Positions 36,571-46,668 are shown, counted from the first letter of the stretch. The stretch is 64,000 nt of DNA from Pseudomonas paralcaligenes (GCF_019655855.1 NZ_BPFX01000020.1:49504-113503); one strand, 5' to 3'. Made by a program: numbers and translations. Notes: generated by a model from the letters alone, not told the origin.

Positions 36571-37079
36571 TGAAGCGGATATTCGGCGCGCTCGTCCTGT
36601 TGCTCGCGATCGGCGCGGGCATGGCGTTCTACGCGATGAGCAACTTCCGTGTCGAGCAGCTCGTGCTGTGCAGCGAGCCGGGTACAGGCTTCGCCATTCC
36701 GGCGCCCCTGTGCCGCCAGTACCTGCTGCACTTCCGTATGAACCAAGACGACATCGATGACCTGCAGGCCGGTGGTGGCCTGGCATTCGTGCTGGAGTCC
36801 GGTGCTCCCGGCAAGTTTGAACTGGCCGAGCGGTTCATCGACAAGGGCCTAGACGTGAATGCCGATGTCCGCCCGGGGCCAGGTGATCGAACCCAGTCGG
36901 CCTTGCACAGCGCGGTCATCCTGAATCAGCCGGACAATGTCGCGTTTCTTCTCCAGCACGGCGCCGACAAGGCCAAGCCGGACAGCGAGGGGCAGACGCC
37001 ATTGCAAGTAGCGGAGCGGTTGCAGAGTGCGCAGCCGGAAGAGAGCCGCGCCGAGGTCATCAGGCTGCTGCGCGAGTGA
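36567..37079 (+). CDS. Membrane-anchored ankyrin-repeat protein
   Basis: 170 residues. An N-terminal helix (IFGALVLLLAIGAGMAFYA) leads to a periplasmic ankyrin-type domain: FELAERFIDKGLDVNA, SALHSAVILNQPDNVAFLL and GQTPLQVAERLQ. Periplasmic ankyrin proteins often pair with an effector or enzyme as partner or immunity protein; here the partner may be the preceding gene. That is inference. Confidence 0.82.
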   Translation: MMKRIFGALVLLLAIGAGMAFYAMSNFRVEQLVLCSEPGTGFAIPAPLCRQYLLHFRMNQDDIDDLQAGGGLAFVLESGAPGKFELAERFIDKGLDVNADVRPGPGDRTQSALHSAVILNQPDNVAFLLQHGADKAKPDSEGQTPLQVAERLQSAQPEESRAEVIRLLRE

Positions 37080-37097
37080 ACCTCTCCCGGTGAAGCG

Positions 37098-37127
37098 AGG
37101 GCGTCACGCCGGCATGGCCGACGCCCT
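37098..37127 (+). terminator. Hairpin after the ankyrin gene
   Basis: AGGGCGTC...GACGCCCT with a 14-base loop and TTGTT after it. It could end the inserted pair before the DUF4340 gene. Confidence 0.4.
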
Positions 37128-37193
37128 TGTTCCTCGAGCCTCTCGCCGCTCGCTCCATTCAACTCCCATCCCTAGAGCGAGGAGAGCAACGCC

Positions 37194-38171
37194 ATGAATC
37201 GCAGAACCCTGTCCATCCTGACCGTGCTGGTGTTGGCCCTGGTGGCCGGCTGGTACTTCACCCGTCAGGTGAGCAGGCCGCCGGTGCCGGTCCAGGCCGA
37301 GGCCTGGCTGCCGGGCCTGCAGCCGCAGCAGGTGTCCGCCATCGAAGTCCAGCGCGCCGACCAGCCTCTGGTGCGGATCGAGCGTCGCGAGCAGGGCTGG
37401 ATACTGCCGGCCAAGGCCGATTACTCGGCCGACCAGGCGGTGGTGAGCACGCTGCTCAAGGCCCTGGCCGAGTCACGCAAGGTCGAGCCGCGCACCGCCA
37501 ACCCCGAACTCTACGGCCGTCTCGGCCTGGCCGAGGACGGAGACGCGCAGCAGCAGGCCGTGCGCCTCAAGCTGGAGCAGGGCGACCAGCCACCGCGCGC
37601 GCTGCTGATCGGCAAGGCCGGCCAGCGCGACGGCACCCTGGTGCGCGGTGCCGGCGAGGCTCAGAGCTGGCTGGTCAGCCAGCGCATCGAGCTGCCGACC
37701 ACCGAGTTGGAGTGGCTGGACCGGCGCGTCGCCGCCGTGCCCTTCACTTCCGTGCGCGAACTGGAGCTGCGCCATGCCGGCGGCGAGCGCCTGACCCTGT
37801 TCCGCGACAAGGCCGAGGACGTCGACCTGCGCGTGCGCGAGCTGCCCAAGGGCAAGCGGCTGGCGTTCGACGGCGCCGCCAACGGCGTGGCCACCTTCTT
37901 CGCCGACCTGCGTTTCGCCGATGCCGCGCCGCTGGCCCAGCTGACCTTCGAAGGCAAGCCCGCGCTGCAGTTCAGGCTCGTCACCTTCGATGACAAGCGC
38001 CTGGAAGGGCGGGTGTTCGCCAAGGGCGAGCAGCACTGGCTGCTGCTGGAGAAGGACAGTGACCTGCCTGCCGCCGAGCTGCCCGGGCGCAGCGACTGGG
38101 CCTATCGCATCGAGTCCTACCAGTATCTGAGCCTGGCCAAAAAGCTGACCGACCTGCTGGCCAAGGAGTGA
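37194..38171 (+). CDS. DUF4340-domain protein of the Gld-type ABC cluster
   Basis: 325 residues. An N-terminal helix (ILTVLVLALVAGWYFTRQ) is followed by a repeated DUF4340 fold containing RIERREQGWILPAKADYSAD and PELYGRLGLAEDG. In many proteobacteria this gene follows gldG-like genes directly; here a gene pair lies between. It is probably periplasmic, anchored by the first helix. Its own ribosome site is GAGGAGAG. Confidence 0.85.
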   Translation: MNRRTLSILTVLVLALVAGWYFTRQVSRPPVPVQAEAWLPGLQPQQVSAIEVQRADQPLVRIERREQGWILPAKADYSADQAVVSTLLKALAESRKVEPRTANPELYGRLGLAEDGDAQQQAVRLKLEQGDQPPRALLIGKAGQRDGTLVRGAGEAQSWLVSQRIELPTTELEWLDRRVAAVPFTSVRELELRHAGGERLTLFRDKAEDVDLRVRELPKGKRLAFDGAANGVATFFADLRFADAAPLAQLTFEGKPALQFRLVTFDDKRLEGRVFAKGEQHWLLLEKDSDLPAAELPGRSDWAYRIESYQYLSLAKKLTDLLAKE

Positions 38172-38227
38172 CAGAAAATCCCTGCAGCCCATGAGCCACG
38201 GGCCTTGCAGCCGGCCGAAAAAATCCC

Positions 38228-38255
38228 TTGGCAAGCCGAACGCTTGTTTTATACT
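38228..38255 (+). promoter_or_regulatory. Sigma-70-type promoter with long leader for the cold-shock gene
   Basis: TTGGCA (38228-38233), 16-base spacer, TATACT (38250-38255). Transcription near 38262 would leave an untranslated leader of about 140 bases before the ATG at 38401, as known for csp mRNAs whose leader folds differently in the cold. Confidence 0.65.
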
Positions 38256-38400
38256 CGCCAGGCGGTCGCATCAGGACGCCATTCGGAATACCGCTCCACG
38301 CTCGTATCGGTCGGGGTCGGAAATGACGAAGAACAACGTTTGCGCCGAGCCGTCGAGCCCGCAAGGGCAACAATAAAATCGAGAATCGAGGGAAGTGGTA

Positions 38401-38610
38401 ATGGCTGATCGTGAGATCGGAACCGTCAAGTGGTTCAATGATTCCAAGGGGTATGGCTTCATTCAACGCGAAAGCGGTCCGGACGTATTCGTCCATTACC
38501 GCGCCATCCGTGGCGAAGGCCACCGTTCTCTGGTCGAAGGCCAGCAGGTCGAGTTCTCCGTGATCCAGGGCCAGAAGGGCCTGCAAGCGGAAGACGTGTC
38601 CAAGGTCTGA
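38401..38610 (+). CDS. Cold-shock protein (CspA family)
   Basis: 69 residues. RNP1 KGYGFI and RNP2 VFVHY are present, in a normal-length OB-fold nucleic-acid chaperone. ATG 38401 is used (GAGGGAAG upstream); an in-frame GTG at 38395 is discarded. Has its own promoter and terminator. Confidence 0.96.
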   Translation: MADREIGTVKWFNDSKGYGFIQRESGPDVFVHYRAIRGEGHRSLVEGQQVEFSVIQGQKGLQAEDVSKV

Positions 38611-38628
38611 CGACCCGCGCGGCACAAA

Positions 38629-38665
38629 AAAGAAGGCCCGTCATCGACGGGCCTTCTGCTTTTTA
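38629..38665 (+). terminator. Intrinsic terminator of the cold-shock gene
   Basis: AGAAGGCCCG-TCATCGA-CGGGCCTTCT stem followed by a T-rich run; A-run before it. Confidence 0.88.
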
Positions 38666-38710
38666 CGCTTTCTCTTTGGGGGATGGCCGGCGGCTCGGAG
38701 TAGCCGGGTG

Positions 38711-38747
38711 ACCCTCACCCCCGGCCCCTCCCCCGGAGGGAGAGGGG
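38711..38747. repeat. Single CCCTCACCC / GGGAGAGGG palindromic repeat
   Basis: One copy of the same unit found paired at 6719-6820, here between the csp terminator and a convergent gene. Confidence 0.65.
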
Positions 38748-38790
38748 AGTCCCGCGTGTAGGGCGGGTGAAACCCGCGATTGGCGCCAGC

Positions 38791-39162
38791 TCAATCGGTT
38801 CGCCAGATGAATTCCTGCTCGCCTTCCGCGTTGACCTTGATCCAGCGGTCCGCGTCCTCTTCGCCCTGCTCCTCGCTCCAGCCGCCGGTAGAGCAGCGAA
38901 CTTCTACGCCGAGTGCGGCGAAGGCGGCGTGGGCGCAGGCGATGTCGTTCTGCCAGGGCGTGGCGTCGCTCTCCAGCATCAGGCTGTGCCACTTGCCCAC
39001 GGCCCTGGGCAGGAACACCACCGGAATCTCGCCGGCCCGGCACTGGAAGGTCTGGCCGCGCTGTTGCCACTCGCTGCAGGAGCCGAGCGCCTCGCTCAGC
39101 CAGGCGGTGATGGCGTCCTGGCTGGCGTCCTTGAGGTAGATCTCGATATCGGGTTGGCGCAT
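38791..39162 (-). CDS. Conserved-looking hypothetical protein
   Basis: 123 residues from ATG 39162. Small soluble acidic protein with many Trp (TAWLSEAL, EIPVVFLPRAVGKWHSLML, VRCSTGGWSEEQGEEDADRW) and no signal. It is next to rlmA in the same direction, 11 bases downstream. Family not recognised. Confidence 0.7.
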   Translation of the reverse strand: MRQPDIEIYLKDASQDAITAWLSEALGSCSEWQQRGQTFQCRAGEIPVVFLPRAVGKWHSLMLESDATPWQNDIACAHAAFAALGVEVRCSTGGWSEEQGEEDADRWIKVNAEGEQEFIWRTD

Positions 39163-39173
39163 GGCGGGGTTCT

Positions 39174-39977
39174 CTAGATTCTCTCGATCCAATCGTAGCG
39201 GATGGCGACGGTGACTTCGAAGGGTTCGGCGACCACCGCGGCGCGGCGTTCGGCACTGGCGCGCCAGCCGTGCGGGGTCATGGCCAGCAGGTCGGCGCGG
39301 GCCTGGGCGTCGGCCAGCAGCAGCGGGAAGCTGATGGTCTCGCTGTGGGCCAGGCGCATGCCCTCGGGGATCAGTTCCAGGTGCTTCTGGTCGTCGTAGT
39401 CGCGGACCTCGTCGTACAGCTTCTGGCGCAGTTCCATCAGGTGCACGCGGGTCGGGCCCATGCGCAGCAGGCCGCCGCCGGGCTTGAGCAGGCGTAGGGC
39501 CTCCTGCCAGTCCAGCGGGCTGAACACGCTGGCCAGCAGGTCGCAGCTGGCATCGGCCAGCGGCACACGGGCCATGCTCGCCACCAGCCAGCTCAGTTGT
39601 GGCGCGCGCTTGCAGGCGCGCTTGACCGCCTCGCGGGAGATGTCCAGAGCGTAGCCGTCGGCGTCTGGCAGCAGCTCGGCGAGCTGCGCGGTGTAGTAGC
39701 CCTCGCCGCAACCGATATCCAGCCAGCTGCGCGGGCCGCGCTCGGCGGCCAGTTCGGCCAGGCGCCGGGCCAGTGGGGCGTAGTGGCCACCGTCGAGGAA
39801 GCGCCGGCGCGCCTCGACCATGGCCTGGTTGTCGCCGGGATCACGGCTGTTCTTGTGTTGCACCGGCAGCAGGTTGTAGTAGCCCTGGCGGGCGCGGTCG
39901 AAGCGATGGTTGGCCGGGCAGGCCAGGCCGTTGTCGACCGTGCTCAGCGGCGCCTGGCAGATCGGGCAGGTCAACAT
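39174..39977 (-). CDS. rlmA: 23S rRNA (guanine-N1)-methyltransferase
   Basis: 267 residues. N-terminal zinc site CPIC..., CPANHRFD, then SAM-binding SWLDIGCGEGYYTAQL (about 85-100) and the segment CDLLASVFSPLDWQE. It methylates G745-type guanine of 23S rRNA helix 35. Confidence 0.92.
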   Translation of the reverse strand: MLTCPICQAPLSTVDNGLACPANHRFDRARQGYYNLLPVQHKNSRDPGDNQAMVEARRRFLDGGHYAPLARRLAELAAERGPRSWLDIGCGEGYYTAQLAELLPDADGYALDISREAVKRACKRAPQLSWLVASMARVPLADASCDLLASVFSPLDWQEALRLLKPGGGLLRMGPTRVHLMELRQKLYDEVRDYDDQKHLELIPEGMRLAHSETISFPLLLADAQARADLLAMTPHGWRASAERRAAVVAEPFEVTVAIRYDWIERI

Positions 39978-39981
39978 GCGA

Positions 39982-40123
39982 AAAATCCATGAACAGGCCG
40001 TCGCGAGCGACCCGAGAGCAAGGCGGACGGAACGCAGCGACGAGACATATCGAATAGATAGGCGAGGAGCGAGTACCGCCCAACGCAGCTATCGGGTTGC
40101 GTAGCAGGCATGTTCATGGATTT

Positions 40124-40124
<1 letters not shown>
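39982..40124. repeat. Inverted-repeat-bounded intergenic element
   Basis: AAAATCCATGAACA (39982-39995) and its perfect complement TGTTCATGGATTTT (40111-40124) bracket about 115 bases that fill the whole dapE-rlmA gap; the right repeat touches the dapE stop. It could be a MITE-like element or a long structured RNA. Confidence 0.6.
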
Positions 40125-41302
<1,178 letters not shown>

Positions 41303-41303
41303 T

Positions 41304-41336
41304 TAAAGCAAAACGGCGGCCCCAAGGCCGCCGTTT
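41304..41336 (-). terminator. Terminator downstream of ndvB
   Basis: On the minus strand AAACGGCGGCC-TTGG-GGCCGCCGTTT is followed by TTTTGCTTT, before dapE begins. Confidence 0.8.
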
Positions 41337-41372
41337 CGGTGAGCGGGTGCACGCCAGAGCGACGAGCAAGCT

Positions 41373-41426
41373 CTTGTGGGGGCCACGCCTTGGCCGGCAT
41401 CTATCGCGGCCAAGGCCGCTCCCACC
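41373..41426. repeat. REPIN-type inverted pair
   Basis: GTGGGGGCCACGCCTTGGCC and GGCCAAGGCCGCTCCCACC face each other in the gap between ndvB and dapE. Same family as 11711-11792. Confidence 0.75.
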
Positions 41427-41456
41427 ATGGCGTCGACCCACCACTGTCGAGGTGGG

Positions 41457-44045
41457 CTATGCGGTTTGCGCGGCTTCTTCTCCGGCAGGCAGGGGCAGGG
41501 AGGAGAGCAGGGCCATCAGCAGCGCCGCCAGGTACGGCAGGGACTGCACCAGCAGGGTGGCGACCCAGAACTTCACGTCGGCGTTGCCGATGTCCTGGGC
41601 GAAGGCGATGCCGATGGCCGCGCCCCACAGCAGGAGCATGATGAACACTTCCTCGCGGGCCTCGGCCAGGGCCACGAGGATGCCGTGGTTGTTGGCCATC
41701 TTCGGCGTGCGGAAGAACGGGATGGTCTTGGTGAACGCCCCGTACAGCACCGCCTTGGCGATGGTGTGCGACAGCGCCAGGCCGGCGATGGCCGCCTGGA
41801 ACGAGCGCGCCAGGTCCACGCCGACGGCCTTGCGGTAGAGGAACATGATCTTGCCGAACTTGAAGAAGAACAGCGCCAGCGGTGGGATGGCGAAGATCAT
41901 CAGCGGCGGGTCGACCCGGTTGGGCACGATGATCATGGCCGCCGACCAGAGCAGCGCGCCGACGGTGAAGAAGATGTTCAGGCCGTCGGCGATCCACGGC
42001 AGCCAGCCGGCGATGAAGTGGTAGCGCTGGCCGCGGGTCAGTTCCGAGCCCTGGCCGCGGAACAGGCTGCGAGCGTGGCCCTTCATGATCTGGATGGCGC
42101 CGTAGGCCCAGCGGAAGCGCTGCTTCTTGTAGTCGATGAAGGTGTCCGGCATCAGGCCGCGGCCGAAGCTCTCATGGGCGTAGGCCGCCGAGTAGCCCTT
42201 CTCGAACACGCGCAGGCCCAGCTCGGCATCCTCGCAGATGGTCCAGTCGGCCCACTTCAGCTCGTCCATCACGCTGCGCCGGATCATGGTCATGGTGCCG
42301 TGCTGGATGATCGCGTTGCGGTCGTTGCGAGTGACCATGCCGATGTGGAAGAAGCCCTTGTACTCGGCGTAGCAGAGCTTCTTGAAGGTGTTCTCGTCGC
42401 CGTCGCGGTAGTCCTGGGGCGACTGCACCACGGCGATCTTCGGGTCGGCGAAGTGCGGCACCATGTGCTTGAGCCAGTTGCGGTCGACGCAGTAGTCGGA
42501 GTCGATCACCGCGATCACTTCGGCGTCCGGCGCTGTATGCGGCAGGATGTAGTTCAGCGCGCCGCCCTTGAAGCCCTCGATGGGTGCCACGTGGAAGAAG
42601 CGGAAGCGCGGGCCGAGCTGCTGGCAGTACGCTTCTACTGGCTCCCACACCTTCGGGTCCTTGGTGTTGTTGTCGATGATGATGACTTCGAAGTCCGGGT
42701 AGTCCATGGCCGCCAGGGCGTCCAGGGTCTGCTTCACCATCTCCGGCGGCTCGTTGTAGCAGGGCACGTGGATCGACACCTTGGGCCGGTAGGCGGTGTC
42801 GGCGATCACCGGCAGGAATGGCCGGCGGCGCTTGCGCACCCAGGCGGTCTCGGCCAGCTCGTGGGCTTCGGTGAGCAGGACGATGAACACGCCCAGCGCG
42901 CCGATGCCGAGCAGGCAGCCCACGGTCAGGCTGAACCAGGTGCTGTACTGCTGGCTGTAGTCGTAGGCGATCCACACCAGGGCGGAGCCGCCGACGAAGG
43001 CGACGAAGGTGAGGAAGGTGCGGCCGCGCTGGCGCAGCGAACTGCCGTCGATCAGCATCAGCGCCAGGGCCAGCAGGCCCATCACCACCGAAGCCACGGC
43101 CAGCAGGCGCCACTGGGGAATGGCGATCACCGGGCCCTCGAAGGCGAACTTGGGCTGGCGGTCCAGGTTGTAGACGCCCCAGTAAGCGCCCACCGAGCCC
43201 TCGTCGCTGGCCTTCCACGGCTGGTCGAAGGCCTCGATGACGAAATAGTTGTAGCCCTTGGCGTTCAGCGCGTTGACCAGGGTGCGCAGGTAGATGGCCT
43301 GGTCCGCCTGGTCGGCCTCGGCGCCGCCGCGGGTGCGGCCGTTGCTCGGCCAGCCCACCTCGGAGAGCAGCAGCGGCTTCTTCGGGAACAGCCGGCGCAT
43401 GTCCTTGGCGCGTTCGAGGACGAAGTCGGTGGAGTCCTCCATCGGCACGAACTCCCAGTAGGGCAGGACGTGGGCGGCGATCAGGTCGACGTGGTCGGCC
43501 AGCTCCGGGTATTCCTGCCAGATGTGCCACTGCTCGGAGGTGGTGACGGGCACCTTGACCGCGGCGCGCACCCGGTCGATGTAGGCGATCAGGTCCTTGA
43601 CCTTGATCTCGCTGCGGAACAGCGCCTCGTTGCCGACCGCCACCCGCACCACGCTGCGCGAGTTGTTGGCGATCTCGATCGCCTTGGCGATCTCGCGCTC
43701 GTTGCGCTCCAGGTCGGTGCCGATCCACACGCCCAGCGTCACCCGCAGGCCGAACTCCTCGGCGAGGAGCGGGATGTGCTCCAGCGTGCCGTCCACCGAG
43801 TAGGTGCGGATGCTGTCGGTGTGCTGGCTCAGCAGCTCCAGGTCGGCGCGCATCTGGGCGTCGTCGGGGTAGATGTTCTGCTGCGGGTTCTGCCCGGCGC
43901 GGAAGGGCGAGTAGGAGAAGCCGGAGATTTGCTCCGGCCATTCCGGGGCGCTGACCGGGCGGTTGTAGAGTGCCCAGAGGCCGGTGAACAGGGCGGCGAT
44001 CGCCACGATGACCACCAGGTTGATTCCGAGTTTGCGCGTTGGCAT
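41457..44045 (-). CDS. ndvB: NdvB-type glucan glucosyltransferase (GH17 + GT2)
   Basis: 862 residues. First helix (LVVIVAIAALFTGLWALY), then a GH17-like domain with GNEALFR (acid/base Glu) and LSEVGWPSNG (nucleophile Glu) at about 190-310, several helices, then a GT2 domain with VIDSDYC, the EDAELGLRV segment and QRFRWAYGA (Q/RxxRW type), then more membrane helices. In P. aeruginosa this enzyme makes cyclic or linear beta-glucans linked to biofilm antibiotic tolerance (family knowledge). Confidence 0.92.
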   Translation of the reverse strand: MPTRKLGINLVVIVAIAALFTGLWALYNRPVSAPEWPEQISGFSYSPFRAGQNPQQNIYPDDAQMRADLELLSQHTDSIRTYSVDGTLEHIPLLAEEFGLRVTLGVWIGTDLERNEREIAKAIEIANNSRSVVRVAVGNEALFRSEIKVKDLIAYIDRVRAAVKVPVTTSEQWHIWQEYPELADHVDLIAAHVLPYWEFVPMEDSTDFVLERAKDMRRLFPKKPLLLSEVGWPSNGRTRGGAEADQADQAIYLRTLVNALNAKGYNYFVIEAFDQPWKASDEGSVGAYWGVYNLDRQPKFAFEGPVIAIPQWRLLAVASVVMGLLALALMLIDGSSLRQRGRTFLTFVAFVGGSALVWIAYDYSQQYSTWFSLTVGCLLGIGALGVFIVLLTEAHELAETAWVRKRRRPFLPVIADTAYRPKVSIHVPCYNEPPEMVKQTLDALAAMDYPDFEVIIIDNNTKDPKVWEPVEAYCQQLGPRFRFFHVAPIEGFKGGALNYILPHTAPDAEVIAVIDSDYCVDRNWLKHMVPHFADPKIAVVQSPQDYRDGDENTFKKLCYAEYKGFFHIGMVTRNDRNAIIQHGTMTMIRRSVMDELKWADWTICEDAELGLRVFEKGYSAAYAHESFGRGLMPDTFIDYKKQRFRWAYGAIQIMKGHARSLFRGQGSELTRGQRYHFIAGWLPWIADGLNIFFTVGALLWSAAMIIVPNRVDPPLMIFAIPPLALFFFKFGKIMFLYRKAVGVDLARSFQAAIAGLALSHTIAKAVLYGAFTKTIPFFRTPKMANNHGILVALAEAREEVFIMLLLWGAAIGIAFAQDIGNADVKFWVATLLVQSLPYLAALLMALLSSLPLPAGEEAAQTA

Positions 44046-44239
44046 GGCTGTTTGGGGGTTCCGCGAAAAGGAACTGGAGAAGGCCGGCGAACGCCGGATG
44101 GCGCGCATGCTACTCCGCGCCATCCGGACTGTATAGCGCAGCCGATGGTCGCTCATTGGGCCGCCGCTGGCCCGATGGGTTCCGCCCGGATGCGCCGCGC
44201 GCGGCTTATAATGCCGGCCGGATTTCCAGGGGATGCGAG

Positions 44240-45046
44240 ATGACGGATGAACAGCGCTTCGGCGGCATAGCCCGGTTGTACGGGCGCGAGGGGCTGGAGC
44301 GCCTGGCGGCGGCGCACGTGGCGGTGGTGGGTATCGGCGGCGTCGGCTCCTGGGCGGCCGAGGCACTGGCCCGCTCCGGGGTGGGCGAGATTTCGCTGTT
44401 CGATCTGGACGACGTGTGCATCACCAACACCAACCGCCAGGTGCACGCCATCGAAGGCGCCGTGGGCAAGGCCAAGGTCGACGAGATGGCGGCGCGCATC
44501 CGCGCGATCAATCCTGCGTGCGTGGTGCACGCGGTGGCCGACTTCGTCACCCGCGAGACCATGGCCGAGTACATCACCGAGCAGCTCGACGGGGTGATCG
44601 ACTGCATCGACAGCGTGGCGGCCAAGGCCGCGCTGATCGCCTGGTGCAAGCGGCGCAAGATCCAGATCGTCACCACCGGGGGGGCCGGCGGGCAGGTCGA
44701 CCCCACGCAGATCCAGGTCGCCGACCTCAACAAGACCTTCAACGATCCGCTGGCGGCCAAGGTGCGTTCCACCCTGCGCCGTGATTACAACTTCTCCCGC
44801 ACGCCGGGGCGCAGCTACAGCGTGCCCTGCGTGTTCTCCACCGAACAGCTGCGCTACCCGAAGCCGGACGGCACCGTGTGCCAGGCCAAGGGCTTCGTCG
44901 GCGAAGGGGTCAGGCTGGACTGCGCCGGCGGCTTCGGCGCGGTGATGATGGTCACCGCCAGCTTCGGCATGGCCGCCGCCGCGCGCCTCGTCGACAAGCT
45001 GGTGGCCGGCGCTCGCCGGCCTGCTGAGCGCCGGCCTAGCGCCTGA
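44240..45046 (+). CDS. tcdA: tRNA threonylcarbamoyladenosine dehydratase
   Basis: 268 residues from ATG 44240. ThiF/E1-like fold: ATP motif VVGIGGVGSWAAEALARSG, DLDDVCITNTNRQ and IDCIDSVAAK; the cysteine in PCVFSTEQ is near the C-terminal third. It cyclises t6A to ct6A in tRNA, and the csd genes lie nearby, as in other genomes. It overlaps the convergent next gene tail-to-tail by 11 bases. Confidence 0.92.
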   Translation: MTDEQRFGGIARLYGREGLERLAAAHVAVVGIGGVGSWAAEALARSGVGEISLFDLDDVCITNTNRQVHAIEGAVGKAKVDEMAARIRAINPACVVHAVADFVTRETMAEYITEQLDGVIDCIDSVAAKAALIAWCKRRKIQIVTTGGAGGQVDPTQIQVADLNKTFNDPLAAKVRSTLRRDYNFSRTPGRSYSVPCVFSTEQLRYPKPDGTVCQAKGFVGEGVRLDCAGGFGAVMMVTASFGMAAAARLVDKLVAGARRPAERRPSA

Positions 45047-45818
45047 GCAGAAGTCCGGGCAGTCGCCCGGCCTTGCGGGCCGGCTGGCAGCCGATCAGCG
45101 GCAGCAGCACCGGCAGCACGGCGAGCCCGGCCAGCAGGTGCTTGACGCTGTGCCCCGAGAGCAGCTCGCCGCTGAGCTGGAACAGGTAGCCGTCGCCCAG
45201 CTCGAACAGCTTGGCCAGGCCATACCAGGCGACGCACAGCCCCAGCCTGAAGCCATGGCCGCCACGCACCGGGCGGGCGATGGCGAGCAGCGCCAGGAGC
45301 AGCATACCGCCACCCTGCAGCACGACCCAGGGCAGCAGGTCGCCTCGGCTCCACCACACCCACAGGCCGGCCGCGCCGCCCGCCAGCACGCCGAGCGAGG
45401 TCATGCCGCCGGCGGCCAGGCCCATGCGGTCCGCGCTCGCCAGGCCGAGCACGCCGGCGAACAGCACCAGCATGCCGAGGCGGTCGTAGAGCAGCCCGCC
45501 GTCGGTGGGCGCCAGGTGATAGGCGGCGGAGCCGAGGAAGGTGGTCAGCAGCCCCAGACTCAGCAGCAGGCCGAGGCCGCGCCAGCGGGCGTCGGCGATG
45601 TGCCGCAGGCGGGCCAGACCGAGCAGGCCGAGCAGCAGGAAGGGCAGATTGCTGAGCACGTCCATGGCGCAGGGAATGCCGGGCAGGGCGCGCTGGTCGG
45701 CGAAGGCGTGGTAGTGCTCCGGCTGCTGCACGGCGGGGCCGAAGAGAGCGATGAGCGCCAGGCCGAGGCCGAACAGGGCGAGCGGGAGAGGCACGGGGCG
45801 TGGCGGGGTGGTGATCAT
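45036..45818 (-). CDS. Alkaline ceramidase-like membrane protein
   Basis: 260 residues, about seven helices. The spaced motif set DVLSNLPFLLLGL, SAAYHLAPTDGGLLYDRLGM and GHSVKHLLAGLA resembles the CREST/alkaline ceramidase (aPHC) family with its metal-binding Ser, Asp and His residues. Whether it cuts ceramides is unknown; membrane hydrolase of a lipid amide is a fair guess. Confidence 0.75.
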   Translation of the reverse strand: MITTPPRPVPLPLALFGLGLALIALFGPAVQQPEHYHAFADQRALPGIPCAMDVLSNLPFLLLGLLGLARLRHIADARWRGLGLLLSLGLLTTFLGSAAYHLAPTDGGLLYDRLGMLVLFAGVLGLASADRMGLAAGGMTSLGVLAGGAAGLWVWWSRGDLLPWVVLQGGGMLLLALLAIARPVRGGHGFRLGLCVAWYGLAKLFELGDGYLFQLSGELLSGHSVKHLLAGLAVLPVLLPLIGCQPARKAGRLPGLLLRR

Positions 45819-45936
45819 CGGTCTGCTCCATCAGGTCGGTTGTGATGGCGCAGTCTGTTGCTGGGGTGAAGAAAAGTCTCTCTGCAGTGTGCTGGGTGGC
45901 GTATAAGTGTCTGCCTGGTTCATTCAGGCGATACCC

Positions 45937-46668
45937 ATGGGCGCGACCACCGATCTGGTAGACATCATCAAGCGAGAGCTGAAGGCTCGTCAGCTCACCT
46001 ACGCGGACCTGGCCCGGGAGCTGGGCATGTCCGAATCCAACGTCAAGCGCATGCTCGCCAGGGCGGACATGCCGCTGTCGCGGGTAGATGCCATTTGCCG
46101 CGTGCTGCAGCTGGACTTCGCCGACCTGGCCCGCCAGGTGGTGGAGGCGCAGCCGCTGCTGGGCCGGCTGAGCCTGGAACAGGAGCAGGCCGTGGTGGCG
46201 GACGAGCAACTGCTGCTGGTGGCGATCTGCGTGCTCAGCCAGTGGACCTTCGAACAGATCGTCTCCACCTACCGCCTGAGCGACGCCGAGGCGGTGCGCT
46301 CGCTGATACGCCTGGACCGACTCGGCGTGATCGAACTCAAGCCGCTCAACCGCTACCGGCTGAAGCTGGCCAAGACCTTCCGCTGGCAGCCGGACGGCCC
46401 GGTGATGCGCTACTTCCGCAGGCAGGCGCTGCAGGACTACTACGCCGGCCACTTCGCCGGCGACGACGAGGGCCTGCTGCTGGTGCACGGGCGGATCAGC
46501 CGGGCGCTGGCGCCGTCCTTCGTGGAGCGCCTGCAGCGGGTGGCGCAGGAGTTCGCCCAGCAGCACCTGGCCGACCAGAAGCTGGCCGAGCACGAGCGCG
46601 AGGGCTACACCCTGGTGCTGGCGATGCGGCGCTGGGAATTCGCCCTGTTCGAGTCGATGCGGCGTTAG
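45937..46668 (+). CDS. XRE-type HTH transcriptional regulator
   Basis: 243 residues from ATG 45937. An N-terminal helix-turn-helix (LTYADLARELGMSESNVKRML, about 20-40) is followed by a long all-helical C-terminal domain of unknown role (WTFEQIVSTYRLSDAEAV...). It lies between the ceramidase-like gene (divergent) and csdE (convergent, 4-base overlap at the ends). Confidence 0.85.
   Translation: MGATTDLVDIIKRELKARQLTYADLARELGMSESNVKRMLARADMPLSRVDAICRVLQLDFADLARQVVEAQPLLGRLSLEQEQAVVADEQLLLVAICVLSQWTFEQIVSTYRLSDAEAVRSLIRLDRLGVIELKPLNRYRLKLAKTFRWQPDGPVMRYFRRQALQDYYAGHFAGDDEGLLLVHGRISRALAPSFVERLQRVAQEFAQQHLADQKLAEHEREGYTLVLAMRRWEFALFESMRR

Noticed and set aside
36109..37079. Integron cassettes outside the array
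   Set aside because: No attC-like palindrome flanks this gene pair, and it runs with the host operon.
41376..44243. A 955-codon open frame on the plus strand
   Set aside because: Antisense to ndvB, whose catalytic motifs are intact.
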